From positions 1-18,898 of the forward strand of contig CAZQEN010000129.1 in NCBI GenBank assembly GCA_964591605.1: a stretch of 18,898 bases of DNA, read 5' to 3'. Position 1 is the stretch's first letter. Every line of letters begins with the position of its first letter. The translations under genes and the position numbers were made by a program. Positions 9,296 to 17,304 of the stretch are shown here, in pieces. The stretch comes from CAYLLT01 sp964591605 (lineage in GTDB: Bacteria > Planctomycetota > Phycisphaerae > UBA1845 > PWPN01). Under the pieces are notes generated by a model. That model was not told the origin of the DNA, did no database searches, and saw only the letters and a program-made list of their open reading frames with translations.

Positions 9296-9788
9296 ACCTA
9301 ACAAGGCGAAGGTTGACAGCCGGCCACCGAAAGCAATCTGGTGTGTCGTGGCGAACGCGAAGCGAGAGCATCCGCTCGGCGAGAGTGGCGAATTGCGCAA
9401 CGGAACAAAGCATTTTGCTCCCGGGGCAAAGCTGTACTGCTTTCCTGCTTTATGGGGTGATGGCTACGAGCGTGTGAAGGTGATTGGACGGCACCGAGGT
9501 TCACACCGATTCGTCACTATGATTGTTCCTGCAAAATGGCTGGAGCGTTGGCGCGCAGAACTGGTCTACAGCCCGTATCTGATACGCGAGCTGTCATCTC
9601 ATTGGGATGGAAGCGAAGAGGCGAGAGCCCAGGCTGAATCACTCGCACACTGGCAGAATACGGGAGAGCTTCTGCCGATCGAACGGTGGAAACTGAGATT
9701 CTCTGAGCATAAGCCCGTTTTGACGCGAATACGCACTCGCGCCTTGTACTACCTCCGACGATTGTTGGCGGCAATGGCCAGAGTATGA
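9285..9788 (+). CDS. Unrecognised 167-aa protein between hen1 and pnkp
   Basis: I do not recognise a named family. The chosen start is ATG 9285 (MADEPNKAKV), with GGGGG about ten bases upstream; an in-frame ATG at 9243 would add 14 residues inside hen1. The gene overlaps hen1 by 11 bases and its stop is four bases before the pnkp ATG, so it should be co-translated with both. The centre (about residues 18-85) is rich in Gly and aromatic residues (IWCVVAN, HFAPGAKLYCFPALWGDGYE, GRHRGSHRFVTMI) and looks like a small beta-barrel or ligand-binding fold. The C-terminal end is helical and basic (KPVLTRIRTRALYYLRRLL). There is no signal peptide or membrane segment. GC over 480 bases is about 56% by hand count, against 67-73% in lines counted from its neighbours, suggesting later acquisition. 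A nucleic-acid or Hen1/Pnkp-binding role is only a guess. Confidence 0.8.
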   Translation: MADEPNKAKVDSRPPKAIWCVVANAKREHPLGESGELRNGTKHFAPGAKLYCFPALWGDGYERVKVIGRHRGSHRFVTMIVPAKWLERWRAELVYSPYLIRELSSHWDGSEEARAQAESLAHWQNTGELLPIERWKLRFSEHKPVLTRIRTRALYYLRRLLAAMARV

Positions 9789-9792
9789 CCGA

Positions 9793-12375
9793 ATGAGCAT
9801 TACACTTCCTGAGCTCTCCCTCGTCGTCCTCATCGGCCCCTCCGGCGCCGGCAAGTCCACGTTTGCGCGCAAGCACTTCAGGAGCACGGAAGTGCTCTCG
9901 TCCGATTTCTGCCGCGCGCTGGTGAGCGACAATGAGAATGACCAGACGGCCACCGATGCGGCCTTCGATGTGCTGCATTACATCGCGGCCAAGCGGCTGA
10001 AGGCGGGGCGGCTGACGGTGATTGATGCGACGAGTGTCCGGGCGGAGGACCGCAAACCCCTCGTGACGCTGGCCCGCGAACACCACTGCATCCCCGTGGC
10101 GATCGTGTTCAATCTGCCGCAGCGGGTGTGCCAGGAGCGCAATCGCGGCCGCGACAATCGTGATTTCGGCGAGCATGTCGTCCGCCAGCAGTGCACGCAG
10201 CTTCGCCGCTCGCTGCGCGGGCTCAGACGCGAGGGCTTCAGCCACGTCTTTGTCTTCGAGACGCCCGAAGAGATCGACGCGGTGAGCATCGAGCGCCAGC
10301 CGCTCTGGAATAACCTCCGCCACGAGCACGGCCCGTTCGACATCATCGGCGACGTGCACGGATGCTGCGACGAGCTCGTGATGCTGCTCGCACAACTGGG
10401 ATACGCCGAGCAGCCGGGCGGCGCGTGGGCGCATCCGGAACGACGTAAGCTGGTGTTCCTGGGGGATCTGGTCGATCGCGGGCCGAAGATCCCCGAAAGC
10501 GTCCGGCTCGTGATGGAGAGCGTGAAGGCCGGACATGCCCTGTGTGTGCCCGGTAATCATGACGTGAAATTCATGCGACACGTCTGGGGTAAGAACGTCC
10601 AGATCACGCATGGCCTGGCCGAGTCAATCGAACAGTTCGCGCGTTACGAGGAGCACTATCGGGGCTTCAGCCGGGTCGCGGCGGAATTCATCGACGACCT
10701 TGTCAGCCACTACGTTCTCGACGATGGCAAGCTCGTCGTCGCCCACGCGGGCCTGAAGGAGGAGATGCAGGGCCGCGGCTCGGCGAAGGTGCGCGACTTT
10801 TGCCTCTACGGCGAGACCTCCGGCGAGACCGACGAATTCGGCCTGCCCGTGCGGTATCCGTGGGCTCAGGACTATCGCGGGCGCGCGATGGTCGTCTACG
10901 GCCACACGCCGGTGCCGGAGGCGGAATGGCTCAACCGGACGATTAACGTCGATACCGGCTGCGTTTTTGGCGGTAAGCTCACGGCGCTGCGCTATCCCGA
11001 ACGCGAGCTTGTGTCCGTGCCGGGCGCTCGCGTGTACTGCACGCCGTCCAAGCCGTTCCTCACACCTGAGTCCAACAGCCAACCCCTCGCTGGCGCTTCG
11101 GGCTCTGTTCTTTCCGCCCAGCAGCAGCACGATGACGTGCTCGATCTCGCCGACGTGACCGGCAAGCGCATCATCGGCACGCGGCTCCAGCACAACATTA
11201 CGATCCGCGAAGGCAACGCGATGGCCGCGCTGGAGGTCATCAGCCGCTTCGCCGTGGACCCGAAGTGGCTGATCTACCTGCCGCCCACGATGTCGCCGTC
11301 GGAGACTTCGAAAGAGCCCGGTCTGCTCGAACACCCGCGCGAGGCCTTTAATTACTTCCGGGCTGAAGGAGTCCCGCGCGTCGTCTGCGAACAGAAGCAC
11401 ATGGGCTCGCGGGCCGTGGTCGTCGTCTGCCGCAGCAACGATGTGGCCCGTCGCCGGTTCGGCGTCGTCGGCGAGCAGACGGGCGTGTGCTATACACGCA
11501 CCGGCCGGCGGTTCTTCAACGACGCCGATCTCGAAGTGCAGTTCCTGGCTCGAATCTGCGCCGCGCTCGATGTGACCGCCTTCTGGGACAAGTTCAATAC
11601 GGACTGGGTATGCCTCGACTGCGAGCTGATGCCCTGGTCCGCCAAGGCGCAGGAACTTCTGAGGAGCCAGTACGCCGCGGTCGGCGCCGCCGGTCGGGCC
11701 GCGCTGATCGAGGCACACGGGTCACTCGAATCGGCGGCAACACACCTTCCCGAAGCCTCTGCACTCCTTGAGCGGTATCAGGGCAAAGCTCAGGCTTTAA
11801 ACCAGTACACCGCGGCCTATCGCCACTACTGCTGGCCCGTGACCGGTCTGGACGGCCTCCAACTTGCGCCCTTCCACCTTCTGGCGACGCAGGGCCGTGT
11901 GCACATCGGTCGTGATCACGTCTGGCATATGGAAACACTGGCTCGCATCTGCGCGGCTGATCCGAGACTCCTGCTCGCGACGCCTTACCGGGTTGTGGAC
12001 CTGACCGATCACGCCGCCGCGGATGACGCCATCACGTGGTGGACGGACCTGACCGCCCGCGGCGGCGAGGGCATGGTCGTCAAGCCACTCGATTTCATCG
12101 CCCGCGGCCGCAGAGGCATCATCCAGCCCGCGATCAAGTGCCGCGGCCGCGAGTATCTGCGTATCATCTATGGCCCGGATTACACGGCTCCCGAACACCT
12201 CGACCGCCTGCGCCAGCGCGCTGTGGGCTTCAAGCGCTCGCTGGCCCTGCGCGAATTCGCGCTGGGCATCGAGGCCCTCGAACGCTTCGTCCGCGGCGAG
12301 CCGCTCCGCCGCGTTCACGAGTGTGTGTTCGGCGTCCTGGCACTGGAAAGCGAACCCGTCGATCCGCGGCTGTGA
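9793..12375 (+). CDS. pnkp: Polynucleotide kinase-phosphatase-ligase Pnkp
   Basis: This 860-residue protein has the usual length and three-domain order. The 5'-kinase has P-loop GPSGAGKS (K21, S22) and D38, identical positions to the catalytic residues of Clostridium thermocellum Pnkp. The metallophosphatase has DIIGDVHGC (D187, H189), GDLVDRG (D225, R229) and GNHD (N255), and removes 2',3'-cyclic or 3' phosphates. The C-terminal adenylyltransferase has KHMGS (nucleotidyl Lys K535), EGMVVKP (E759, K764) and AIKCRGREYL (K782). It heals and, with Hen1, seals RNA cut by ribotoxins. Translation starts at ATG 9793 (MSITLPELSLVVLIGPSG), four bases after the small gene. A linker at about residues 425-450 between phosphatase and ligase carries a palindromic DNA segment. 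No clear terminator lies in the 58 bases before the convergent operon. Confidence 0.97.
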   Translation: MSITLPELSLVVLIGPSGAGKSTFARKHFRSTEVLSSDFCRALVSDNENDQTATDAAFDVLHYIAAKRLKAGRLTVIDATSVRAEDRKPLVTLAREHHCIPVAIVFNLPQRVCQERNRGRDNRDFGEHVVRQQCTQLRRSLRGLRREGFSHVFVFETPEEIDAVSIERQPLWNNLRHEHGPFDIIGDVHGCCDELVMLLAQLGYAEQPGGAWAHPERRKLVFLGDLVDRGPKIPESVRLVMESVKAGHALCVPGNHDVKFMRHVWGKNVQITHGLAESIEQFARYEEHYRGFSRVAAEFIDDLVSHYVLDDGKLVVAHAGLKEEMQGRGSAKVRDFCLYGETSGETDEFGLPVRYPWAQDYRGRAMVVYGHTPVPEAEWLNRTINVDTGCVFGGKLTALRYPERELVSVPGARVYCTPSKPFLTPESNSQPLAGASGSVLSAQQQHDDVLDLADVTGKRIIGTRLQHNITIREGNAMAALEVISRFAVDPKWLIYLPPTMSPSETSKEPGLLEHPREAFNYFRAEGVPRVVCEQKHMGSRAVVVVCRSNDVARRRFGVVGEQTGVCYTRTGRRFFNDADLEVQFLARICAALDVTAFWDKFNTDWVCLDCELMPWSAKAQELLRSQYAAVGAAGRAALIEAHGSLESAATHLPEASALLERYQGKAQALNQYTAAYRHYCWPVTGLDGLQLAPFHLLATQGRVHIGRDHVWHMETLARICAADPRLLLATPYRVVDLTDHAAADDAITWWTDLTARGGEGMVVKPLDFIARGRRGIIQPAIKCRGREYLRIIYGPDYTAPEHLDRLRQRAVGFKRSLALREFALGIEALERFVRGEPLRRVHECVFGVLALESEPVDPRL
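11074..11110. repeat. In-frame palindromic element inside pnkp
   Basis: The segment starts aacagccaacccctcgctgg and ends gcgcttcgggctctgttc. Its ends are inverted (AACAG 11074-11078, CTGTT 11105-11109), and AGCC/GGCT and CCC/GGG pairs lie inside. It is translated as NSQPLAGASGSV in the linker between the phosphatase and ligase domains. As I recall, strings like ccctcgctagcgcttcgggctc are common intergenic repeats in planctomycetes. I infer in-frame capture; no search was possible. Confidence 0.45.
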
Positions 12376-12433
12376 AGGTTTCCTGGCAGCGATCAGCAGG
12401 AGAGCTGGAACCGCGTCAACTTCGGTGACCGGC

Positions 12434-13597
12434 TCACGGCGGCGTGAAATCAAATGCCGAACGGAAATACAGCTCCGGATCCTGGATGATGTTCGTGACC
12501 ACCTCCGTGATAATCTGCTGGCCGGAAACCTTGTCGATCTGGATCTGCCCGCGGCTCAGGGCTAGTTCTCTCAGGAACGCCAGGGTGGCCGTTCGGTTCA
12601 TGATGTCGATCTGCTCGACGTGGTAGAGCCCGACGAGGTGGCCGATCTCGTGCGCTCCGGTCTGGGCGAGGGCGAACACCAGGTTGTTGACCGAGTTGAT
12701 GACGGCGGTATGGCAATCCGCGCCGCGGCCCTGGAAGCTGCCGACATACACCGCCGCCTCGTCGTCGCGCACGGTGTTGCCGGTATCCTGCTCGCGCCCG
12801 TCGGGGAGCACCTCGCCGAAAGTGACCCGCACCTGGCACTGCGGGCGCGAGGGATCGGGGGGCGGCTGGGCGCTGTCAATGGTCGTCTGGTCCTCGGCGA
12901 GCACGCGGTCGGGTCGGTAGGTCAGGCGCGAGATCGGCCCGGCCGGCAGCGGTTCGGTCTCGCTCAGAATCCGCACCGGCGTGCCGTCGAACACACGGTG
13001 CAGCTCGGCGAGGATCGACTCCTGCACCGTGGGGCTCAGATCGACCAGGAGCTGGTGATCGGCGTCCGTCATCGCCTCCGGGTCGAACAGACCCGGCTCA
13101 CTAAGGTATCCAGGGGCGAAAACCACCTGAACAAACTGCTCGCCCGGGGGCCGGAAAGCCGGGTCGCCGAAACCGACGGCCAGGCTGCCGCTCCGCACGG
13201 CGGCGGGGACGTTCGGATCGAACTGAATGAAGATGCCGTACACCCCGTCGGAGGCGATGCGATAGTCAAATGCGCTGCCCGGCCGTCCGCCGCCCACGAT
13301 CACGCCCGAGGCCGGCGAAACCTCATCCTGCCGCAGCACGAGCACCGAATCGATGCCGTCGCCCTGCGCCTCGATGCGGATCACCTGCCCTGCCGCGAGC
13401 TGGCCGACGTTCACGATGTCTGTCCGCAGGGTCCGGGGCAGACCGTCGATCGGCACCGGTGCGGCGGCGAAGGGATCCACCGGCGTTTCTCCCGTGCAGC
13501 CGGCGGCGATCAGCAAACCCAGGCAGGCGGCCACCCAGGCTGCGGCGGCGGGGGAGCACCGGGCGGCTGAACGGCGGGAATCGGCAACATGGCTCAT
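12434..13597 (-). CDS. Putative lipoprotein with metzincin zinc-protease motif
   Basis: This 387-residue protein starts at ATG 13597, with GGAG eight bases upstream; the ATG overlaps the TGA of the preceding gene (ATGA). The N-terminus has basic residues, a hydrophobic stretch and AAGC (C34), a possible lipobox, so export and lipid anchoring are likely. Near the C-terminus is HEIGHLVGLYH (H316, H320, H326 zinc ligands, E317 catalytic), the full metzincin H-E-x2-H-x2-G-x2-H motif, followed by DIMN with a candidate Met-turn at M332. The middle part, about residues 40-300, looks like a secreted beta-rich region with no family I can name; it includes DSVLVLRQDEV, typical of prepeptidase-like domains. 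A matrixin or pappalysin-like endopeptidase is likely; the target is unknown. It is the last gene of the kinase operon, so the kinase and protease may act at the same membrane. Confidence 0.75.
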   Translation of the reverse strand: MSHVADSRRSAARCSPAAAAWVAACLGLLIAAGCTGETPVDPFAAAPVPIDGLPRTLRTDIVNVGQLAAGQVIRIEAQGDGIDSVLVLRQDEVSPASGVIVGGGRPGSAFDYRIASDGVYGIFIQFDPNVPAAVRSGSLAVGFGDPAFRPPGEQFVQVVFAPGYLSEPGLFDPEAMTDADHQLLVDLSPTVQESILAELHRVFDGTPVRILSETEPLPAGPISRLTYRPDRVLAEDQTTIDSAQPPPDPSRPQCQVRVTFGEVLPDGREQDTGNTVRDDEAAVYVGSFQGRGADCHTAVINSVNNLVFALAQTGAHEIGHLVGLYHVEQIDIMNRTATLAFLRELALSRGQIQIDKVSGQQIITEVVTNIIQDPELYFRSAFDFTPP

Positions 13598-14490
13598 GGG
13601 AATGGCTCCGCGATGACCGTCACCTGATCGCTCGGGCTCTCCAGCTCGAGGGCCACCGGCCGGAATGCCAGCCCATCTGCGAAGAATTCGAGCTGATAGG
13701 CCCCGGCCGGACGAGTGAACGCAAAGCGTCCCTCCGCATCTGTCTGCGTCACCGCAAGGGGCTCGCCGAAGCCGGCGTCCGGGTCATTGGCCGGATTGCC
13801 GTCTTCGAGGCGGACGCGAAACCGTGGCCGCAGCAGCACGCCCACATTCGCGAAGCCGGCCCCGTTGATGTCCTCGACACGGCCGGTCACCGGAGCAGGG
13901 GGGGCCAGGGCGGGCGCCGCGGTCGGCGTCATCGCCGGGTCCACGCCGAAGACCTCCCACGCCGCGTCCGCATTGGGGAACAGGCCACGGTCGCGGATGG
14001 CCGCGTCCACGGGTGTGTCCTGGGCAAACTTCACGCGGGCCACGCCCTCGGGCGCGTCGAAACTCACGATGGTGTACGTCTCCAGAGCCTGCACGTTGCA
14101 CGCGGGCAGATCGAAGATCTGCCCCGCCGCCACCGGCGCCGGCTCCACCTGCTCACCGGGGTCCTCGCCGATCGGCACCGCTTCGTTCACGCGCACGTAC
14201 AGGAGGACCTGCACGTCGAAGCTCTCCGCGCAGCCCGACCCGACCGCATCGAGCATCCGCACGCGCTGGGCCGCACCGGGCGAGAGCAGGGAGGAGGAGA
14301 AGAACTCACCCGAGGGATCGCCATGCGCCCTGACACGAAAGGCGGCGTAGAAGCGTTTCGACAGATTCACAAAACTGATGCCCGTCTCGATCGGCACGTC
14401 CGGCAGCGACTGCCCGTTCTGCCCCGCAGGCAGGCACGCTCCGGTCACGCCCGGAATCAGCAGGCTCAGCAGCAGGCGTCGTCGCTTCAC
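13594..14490 (-). CDS. Secreted protein with carboxypeptidase-regulatory-like domain
   Basis: This 298-residue protein starts at GTG 14490, which overlaps the TGA stop of the kinase by four bases (GTGA); its own stop overlaps the next ATG. The N-terminus (KRRRLLLSLLIPGVTGACLP) is a signal peptide, with Cys 19 as a weak lipobox candidate. The middle has no recognised fold. A Pro/Ala-rich linker (TPTAAPALAPPAPV) leads to a beta-sandwich segment, about residues 205-290, with VTGRVEDINGAGFANV and TDAEGRFAFTRPAGAYQLEF. These match the pattern of carboxypeptidase regulatory-like or Cna-B-like domains, which usually mediate surface interactions. Four cysteines in the exported part could form disulfides. 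A periplasmic or surface adaptor is the most I can infer. Confidence 0.7.
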   Translation of the reverse strand: MKRRRLLLSLLIPGVTGACLPAGQNGQSLPDVPIETGISFVNLSKRFYAAFRVRAHGDPSGEFFSSSLLSPGAAQRVRMLDAVGSGCAESFDVQVLLYVRVNEAVPIGEDPGEQVEPAPVAAGQIFDLPACNVQALETYTIVSFDAPEGVARVKFAQDTPVDAAIRDRGLFPNADAAWEVFGVDPAMTPTAAPALAPPAPVTGRVEDINGAGFANVGVLLRPRFRVRLEDGNPANDPDAGFGEPLAVTQTDAEGRFAFTRPAGAYQLEFFADGLAFRPVALELESPSDQVTVIAEPFP

Positions 14491-17162
14491 GGCAGCAGCT
14501 CCATCACGATGCGAAAGCCGTTGTATTCGCCCTCGGCGTTTTCGGTCGCCCCGTTGCGCTGGGCCGACCGGCAGATGCGGGCCGGAGCATAAACGGCCCC
14601 GCCCCGAAGCACGTAAAAGGGAAACCGTCCGGTCTCCGGATCCTGCGCCAGCGGTTTACCCGTCGCTTTGTCATACCCGTAGAACGAGTGCTCGTCACAC
14701 CACTCCCAGAGATTGCCGTGCATGTCGAAGAGTCCGTAGAAGTTCGGCATGCGCTCGGCGACGATGTACTGGCCGCCGAGAATCCCGTTGCATCGGGCGA
14801 ACAGCTCGATGTATCCCGCATCGTCGCCGTAACAGAACCGCCCCGGGTTACCTCCCCGGCACGCCCATTCCCACTCCGTCTCGCCCGGCAGCCGGTAGCG
14901 GCGGCGGACCGGCTGCTGGCGTCCCTGGTCGCTGAGCCACTCGCAGTAGCGCCTGGCTGCGCGCAGGCTGATGTAACTTGCTGCCCGCGACGGCCGTTGC
15001 TCCGCCGGCGTATCGTTGAACTGCTGGATGAGACTGCGCACGTTGCCTTCCTGTCCTCTGGCGATCGATCCGAAAATGTCGGGCTCGGTCTCGAAGAACC
15101 GCTCCAATGCGGCCAGCGTCACCTCCGTCGTGGAGATGTAGAACGGTTCCACGTTTTCACCCTGAGCCGGCTGCTGCTCGTCCTCCAGCCGGTCCGGATC
15201 ACCCGCCGGCGAGCCCCGACGGACGTCCTGTCCGGCCGGAACGCGAGCGAACACCAGCCCGCTCAGCTCATCGCTGTAGAGAGATTGGCTCAAGGCCGCC
15301 CCGATCTTTCGCCCGACCCGGCGAGCCGCCCAGAGGCCGGCGGCGGCGACACCCGGCTGGTTTTCGGACTCGGCCGCCCGCACGAACAGATCTCCGGCCT
15401 GCGTCACCTTGAGATAGCCCAGCAGGCAGATGGCCACGTACTTCTGGCGGTCAGAACCGCGGCGGGCCACATCCATGAGCCGCTGGATCACGTCGGGCGG
15501 CGGCGGGGGGCGTCCGGCGCCGGCCGGGAAGGGCAGCACTTCCAGCCACTCACCGAATCGCCAGAGCGGGCCGTTCTCCACGGATTGCCAGAACACGTCC
15601 GGCTGCACGAGCAGGCCCGCCCGGCTGCCCATGACCCGCTCCGGCTCGGCGGCCGACATCAGGTAGCGGGCCACCATGTTCGACAGGTGCTGACGCACGT
15701 ATGGATCTTCCCGCCCGATGACCTGCCCCACGCGTCCGGGATCGTGCATGGAGGCGGTGAGGAGTTCGGCGGCACGGAGGGTTGCCCGCGATTCGCGTTC
15801 GCGGGCCCGCTGCGCCGTGAGAATGAACGCGCCCGACAGCACGAGCAGCACGAACACGCCCGCCGCCGCGACGGGAATCCGATGCTTGCGGAGCATTTTA
15901 CCCAGGACGTACACGGTGCTGTCGCGTTTGGCCTCGATGGGTTCGCCCGCCAGGTAATGGCCCAGGTCGCGGCCCAGTTCGCCGGCCGTCTGGTACCGCC
16001 GCTCGCGCTCCTTGCAGAGCGCCTTGAGCAGAATGGTCTCGAGCTCGTGATTGATCCTGGCATTGAGGCTCGACGGAGCTTTCGCAGGGGTTTCGATGAT
16101 GTTCTTGAGAATGTCCGGTATCTTGCCCGCGACGCCGTAGGGGAACTGGCGTGTGAGCAATTCGTACAGGATCACGCCGAGGGAATAGACGTCGCTGCGG
16201 ACGTCCAGATCATGCTGCAGCCCCATCGCCTGCTCGGGCGACATATAGGGCAGCGTTCCCATGAGCTGGCCGGTGACCGACAGGGCGATGGGCTCTTTCT
16301 CGGCGGCGGGGTCGGCGATCTTGGCGAGGCCGAAATCGAGGATGTGCGGCTCGCCCTGGGCGTCAATCAGGATGTTCGACGGTTTCAGATCGCGGTGGAT
16401 GACCCCTCGCTGATGGGCGTAATTGACCGCGTCGCAGATCTGCCTGAACAGGTGAAGCTTCTCGGGGATGTCGGCCTTTGCCGAGCCTGCCCGGCCTGAA
16501 GCAGGTCCCGTCGGAGATCCCGCCGGGCGGGCGGGACCATCCGGCGCGGCCCTGCGACTCCCCTCCGCAGGCGGCGGCGCGGCGCTGAGTCTGCTGCCGA
16601 TCGCCGGCCGCGGCGCAAAGTACACGTCGAGCCGCTCTCCCTCGACGTACTGCATCGCGAAGTAGTAGCGCCCGCTGGCGATCCCGCTCTCGAGGATCGT
16701 CACGATATGGGGATGCTGAAGCTGCGCCGCCAGCTCGACCTCGCGCTCGAACCGGCGCTTGGCCGCCGCCGAGGCGAACGGCCCCTCCAGCAGCACCTTG
16801 AGGGCCACCTTGCGCTTGGTCGACTTCTGCGTCGCGAGATACACCGCGCCCATGCCGCCGCGGCCGAGTTCCTCGATGATTTCGTATTCCTGGAAGTCCG
16901 GCGAGGCCGAGAAGACGGCGGTCGGGGAGAAAGTGGTTGCGTCTGCCGCGCCGATCTGCACCGACGTGCCGTCCGATGTGAGGGCGTCGCTCTGCACCAG
17001 CACGCGCCGCACGTGCTGCAGGTCTTCATCCTCCTGGCGGACCTCTTCGAGCCACGCGCGGCACGTTGCGCAGGTGCTCACATGCTCGCGAATCGACGCA
17101 TGATCCGGCGCCTGACTGTCGAGCAGGTATCCAGCCAACTGCTCTTCCGAGGGGCAAGCCAT
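14487..17162 (-). CDS. Receptor-like Ser/Thr kinase with HEAT-like and SUMF1-type C-terminal domain
   Basis: The protein has 891 residues from ATG 17162 (MACPSEEQLAGYL); in-frame GTG codons at 17171 and 17168 are possible alternatives. The order is: zinc-finger-like segment (C3, H27, C31, C34) as in anti-sigma factors; kinase domain with GRGGMGAVY, K122, HRDLKPSN (D258), DFG (D276) and SPE; one membrane helix at about 430-450; HEAT-like helices near 570-617; and a sulfatase-modifying-factor/FGE-like domain from about 674 to the end. The catalytic kinase residues are intact, so it should phosphorylate proteins in the cytosol and sense outside. The FGE-like domain has RGGAVYAPARIC: the second Cys of true FGE is kept (C864) but the first is Ala (A859), so formylglycine synthesis is unlikely. 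A 50-residue Pro/Ala/Gly-rich insert interrupts the kinase domain at 182-231. It is the first gene of a coupled three-gene operon. Confidence 0.9.
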   Translation of the reverse strand: MACPSEEQLAGYLLDSQAPDHASIREHVSTCATCRAWLEEVRQEDEDLQHVRRVLVQSDALTSDGTSVQIGAADATTFSPTAVFSASPDFQEYEIIEELGRGGMGAVYLATQKSTKRKVALKVLLEGPFASAAAKRRFEREVELAAQLQHPHIVTILESGIASGRYYFAMQYVEGERLDVYFAPRPAIGSRLSAAPPPAEGSRRAAPDGPARPAGSPTGPASGRAGSAKADIPEKLHLFRQICDAVNYAHQRGVIHRDLKPSNILIDAQGEPHILDFGLAKIADPAAEKEPIALSVTGQLMGTLPYMSPEQAMGLQHDLDVRSDVYSLGVILYELLTRQFPYGVAGKIPDILKNIIETPAKAPSSLNARINHELETILLKALCKERERRYQTAGELGRDLGHYLAGEPIEAKRDSTVYVLGKMLRKHRIPVAAAGVFVLLVLSGAFILTAQRARERESRATLRAAELLTASMHDPGRVGQVIGREDPYVRQHLSNMVARYLMSAAEPERVMGSRAGLLVQPDVFWQSVENGPLWRFGEWLEVLPFPAGAGRPPPPPDVIQRLMDVARRGSDRQKYVAICLLGYLKVTQAGDLFVRAAESENQPGVAAAGLWAARRVGRKIGAALSQSLYSDELSGLVFARVPAGQDVRRGSPAGDPDRLEDEQQPAQGENVEPFYISTTEVTLAALERFFETEPDIFGSIARGQEGNVRSLIQQFNDTPAEQRPSRAASYISLRAARRYCEWLSDQGRQQPVRRRYRLPGETEWEWACRGGNPGRFCYGDDAGYIELFARCNGILGGQYIVAERMPNFYGLFDMHGNLWEWCDEHSFYGYDKATGKPLAQDPETGRFPFYVLRGGAVYAPARICRSAQRNGATENAEGEYNGFRIVMELLP
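16495..16538. repeat. In-frame palindrome cluster in the kinase-domain insert
   Basis: Three nested or adjacent inverted repeats lie here: CCTG/CAGG (16495-16498, 16502-16505), GGTCCCG/CGGGACC (16504-16510, 16532-16538, perfect 7-base arms) and TCCCGCC/GGCGGGA (16518-16524, 16530-16536). They sit in the part of the kinase gene that codes for the 50-residue insert. The coding effect is a Pro/Ala/Gly/Ser-rich loop without shift of the frame. Confidence 0.5.
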
Positions 17163-17192
17163 CCCCACCACAATAAGTCAAAAGGCCTTCGC

Positions 17193-17206
17193 CTCAAATC
17201 TCAGAT
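17193..17206. repeat. Second copy of the 14-mer ctcaaatctcagat
   Basis: This is an exact match to 7734-7747, again in an intergenic spacer, here about 30 bases upstream of the kinase start on the minus strand. The core AAATCT-C-AGATct is a near palindrome. The rest of the 142-base spacer between the ATPase and the kinase (17163-17304) shows no convincing promoter. Confidence 0.45.
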
Positions 17207-17304
17207 CTGGCATCCCCCCATTCCTGGCGGAGTGCGCGGCGCTGCGAGGAGGAACACCTGCGGCTGGACACCGCGGAGCATCGGAATGCGCTGCACGAGT
17301 CCGG

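Noticed and set aside
9517..11718. Long minus-strand open frames opposite pnkp
   Set aside because: No motifs or start signals, and they lie opposite a gene with intact catalytic residues.
12376..12433. Bidirectional terminator between convergent pnkp and metalloprotease genes
   Set aside because: Only a short bulged stem (ggtttcc with ggaacc) can be drawn and there is no T-run.
14688..16499. Plus-strand open frame of 603 codons opposite the kinase
   Set aside because: Shadow of the kinase gene; rich in His/Arg/Gly with no domain.
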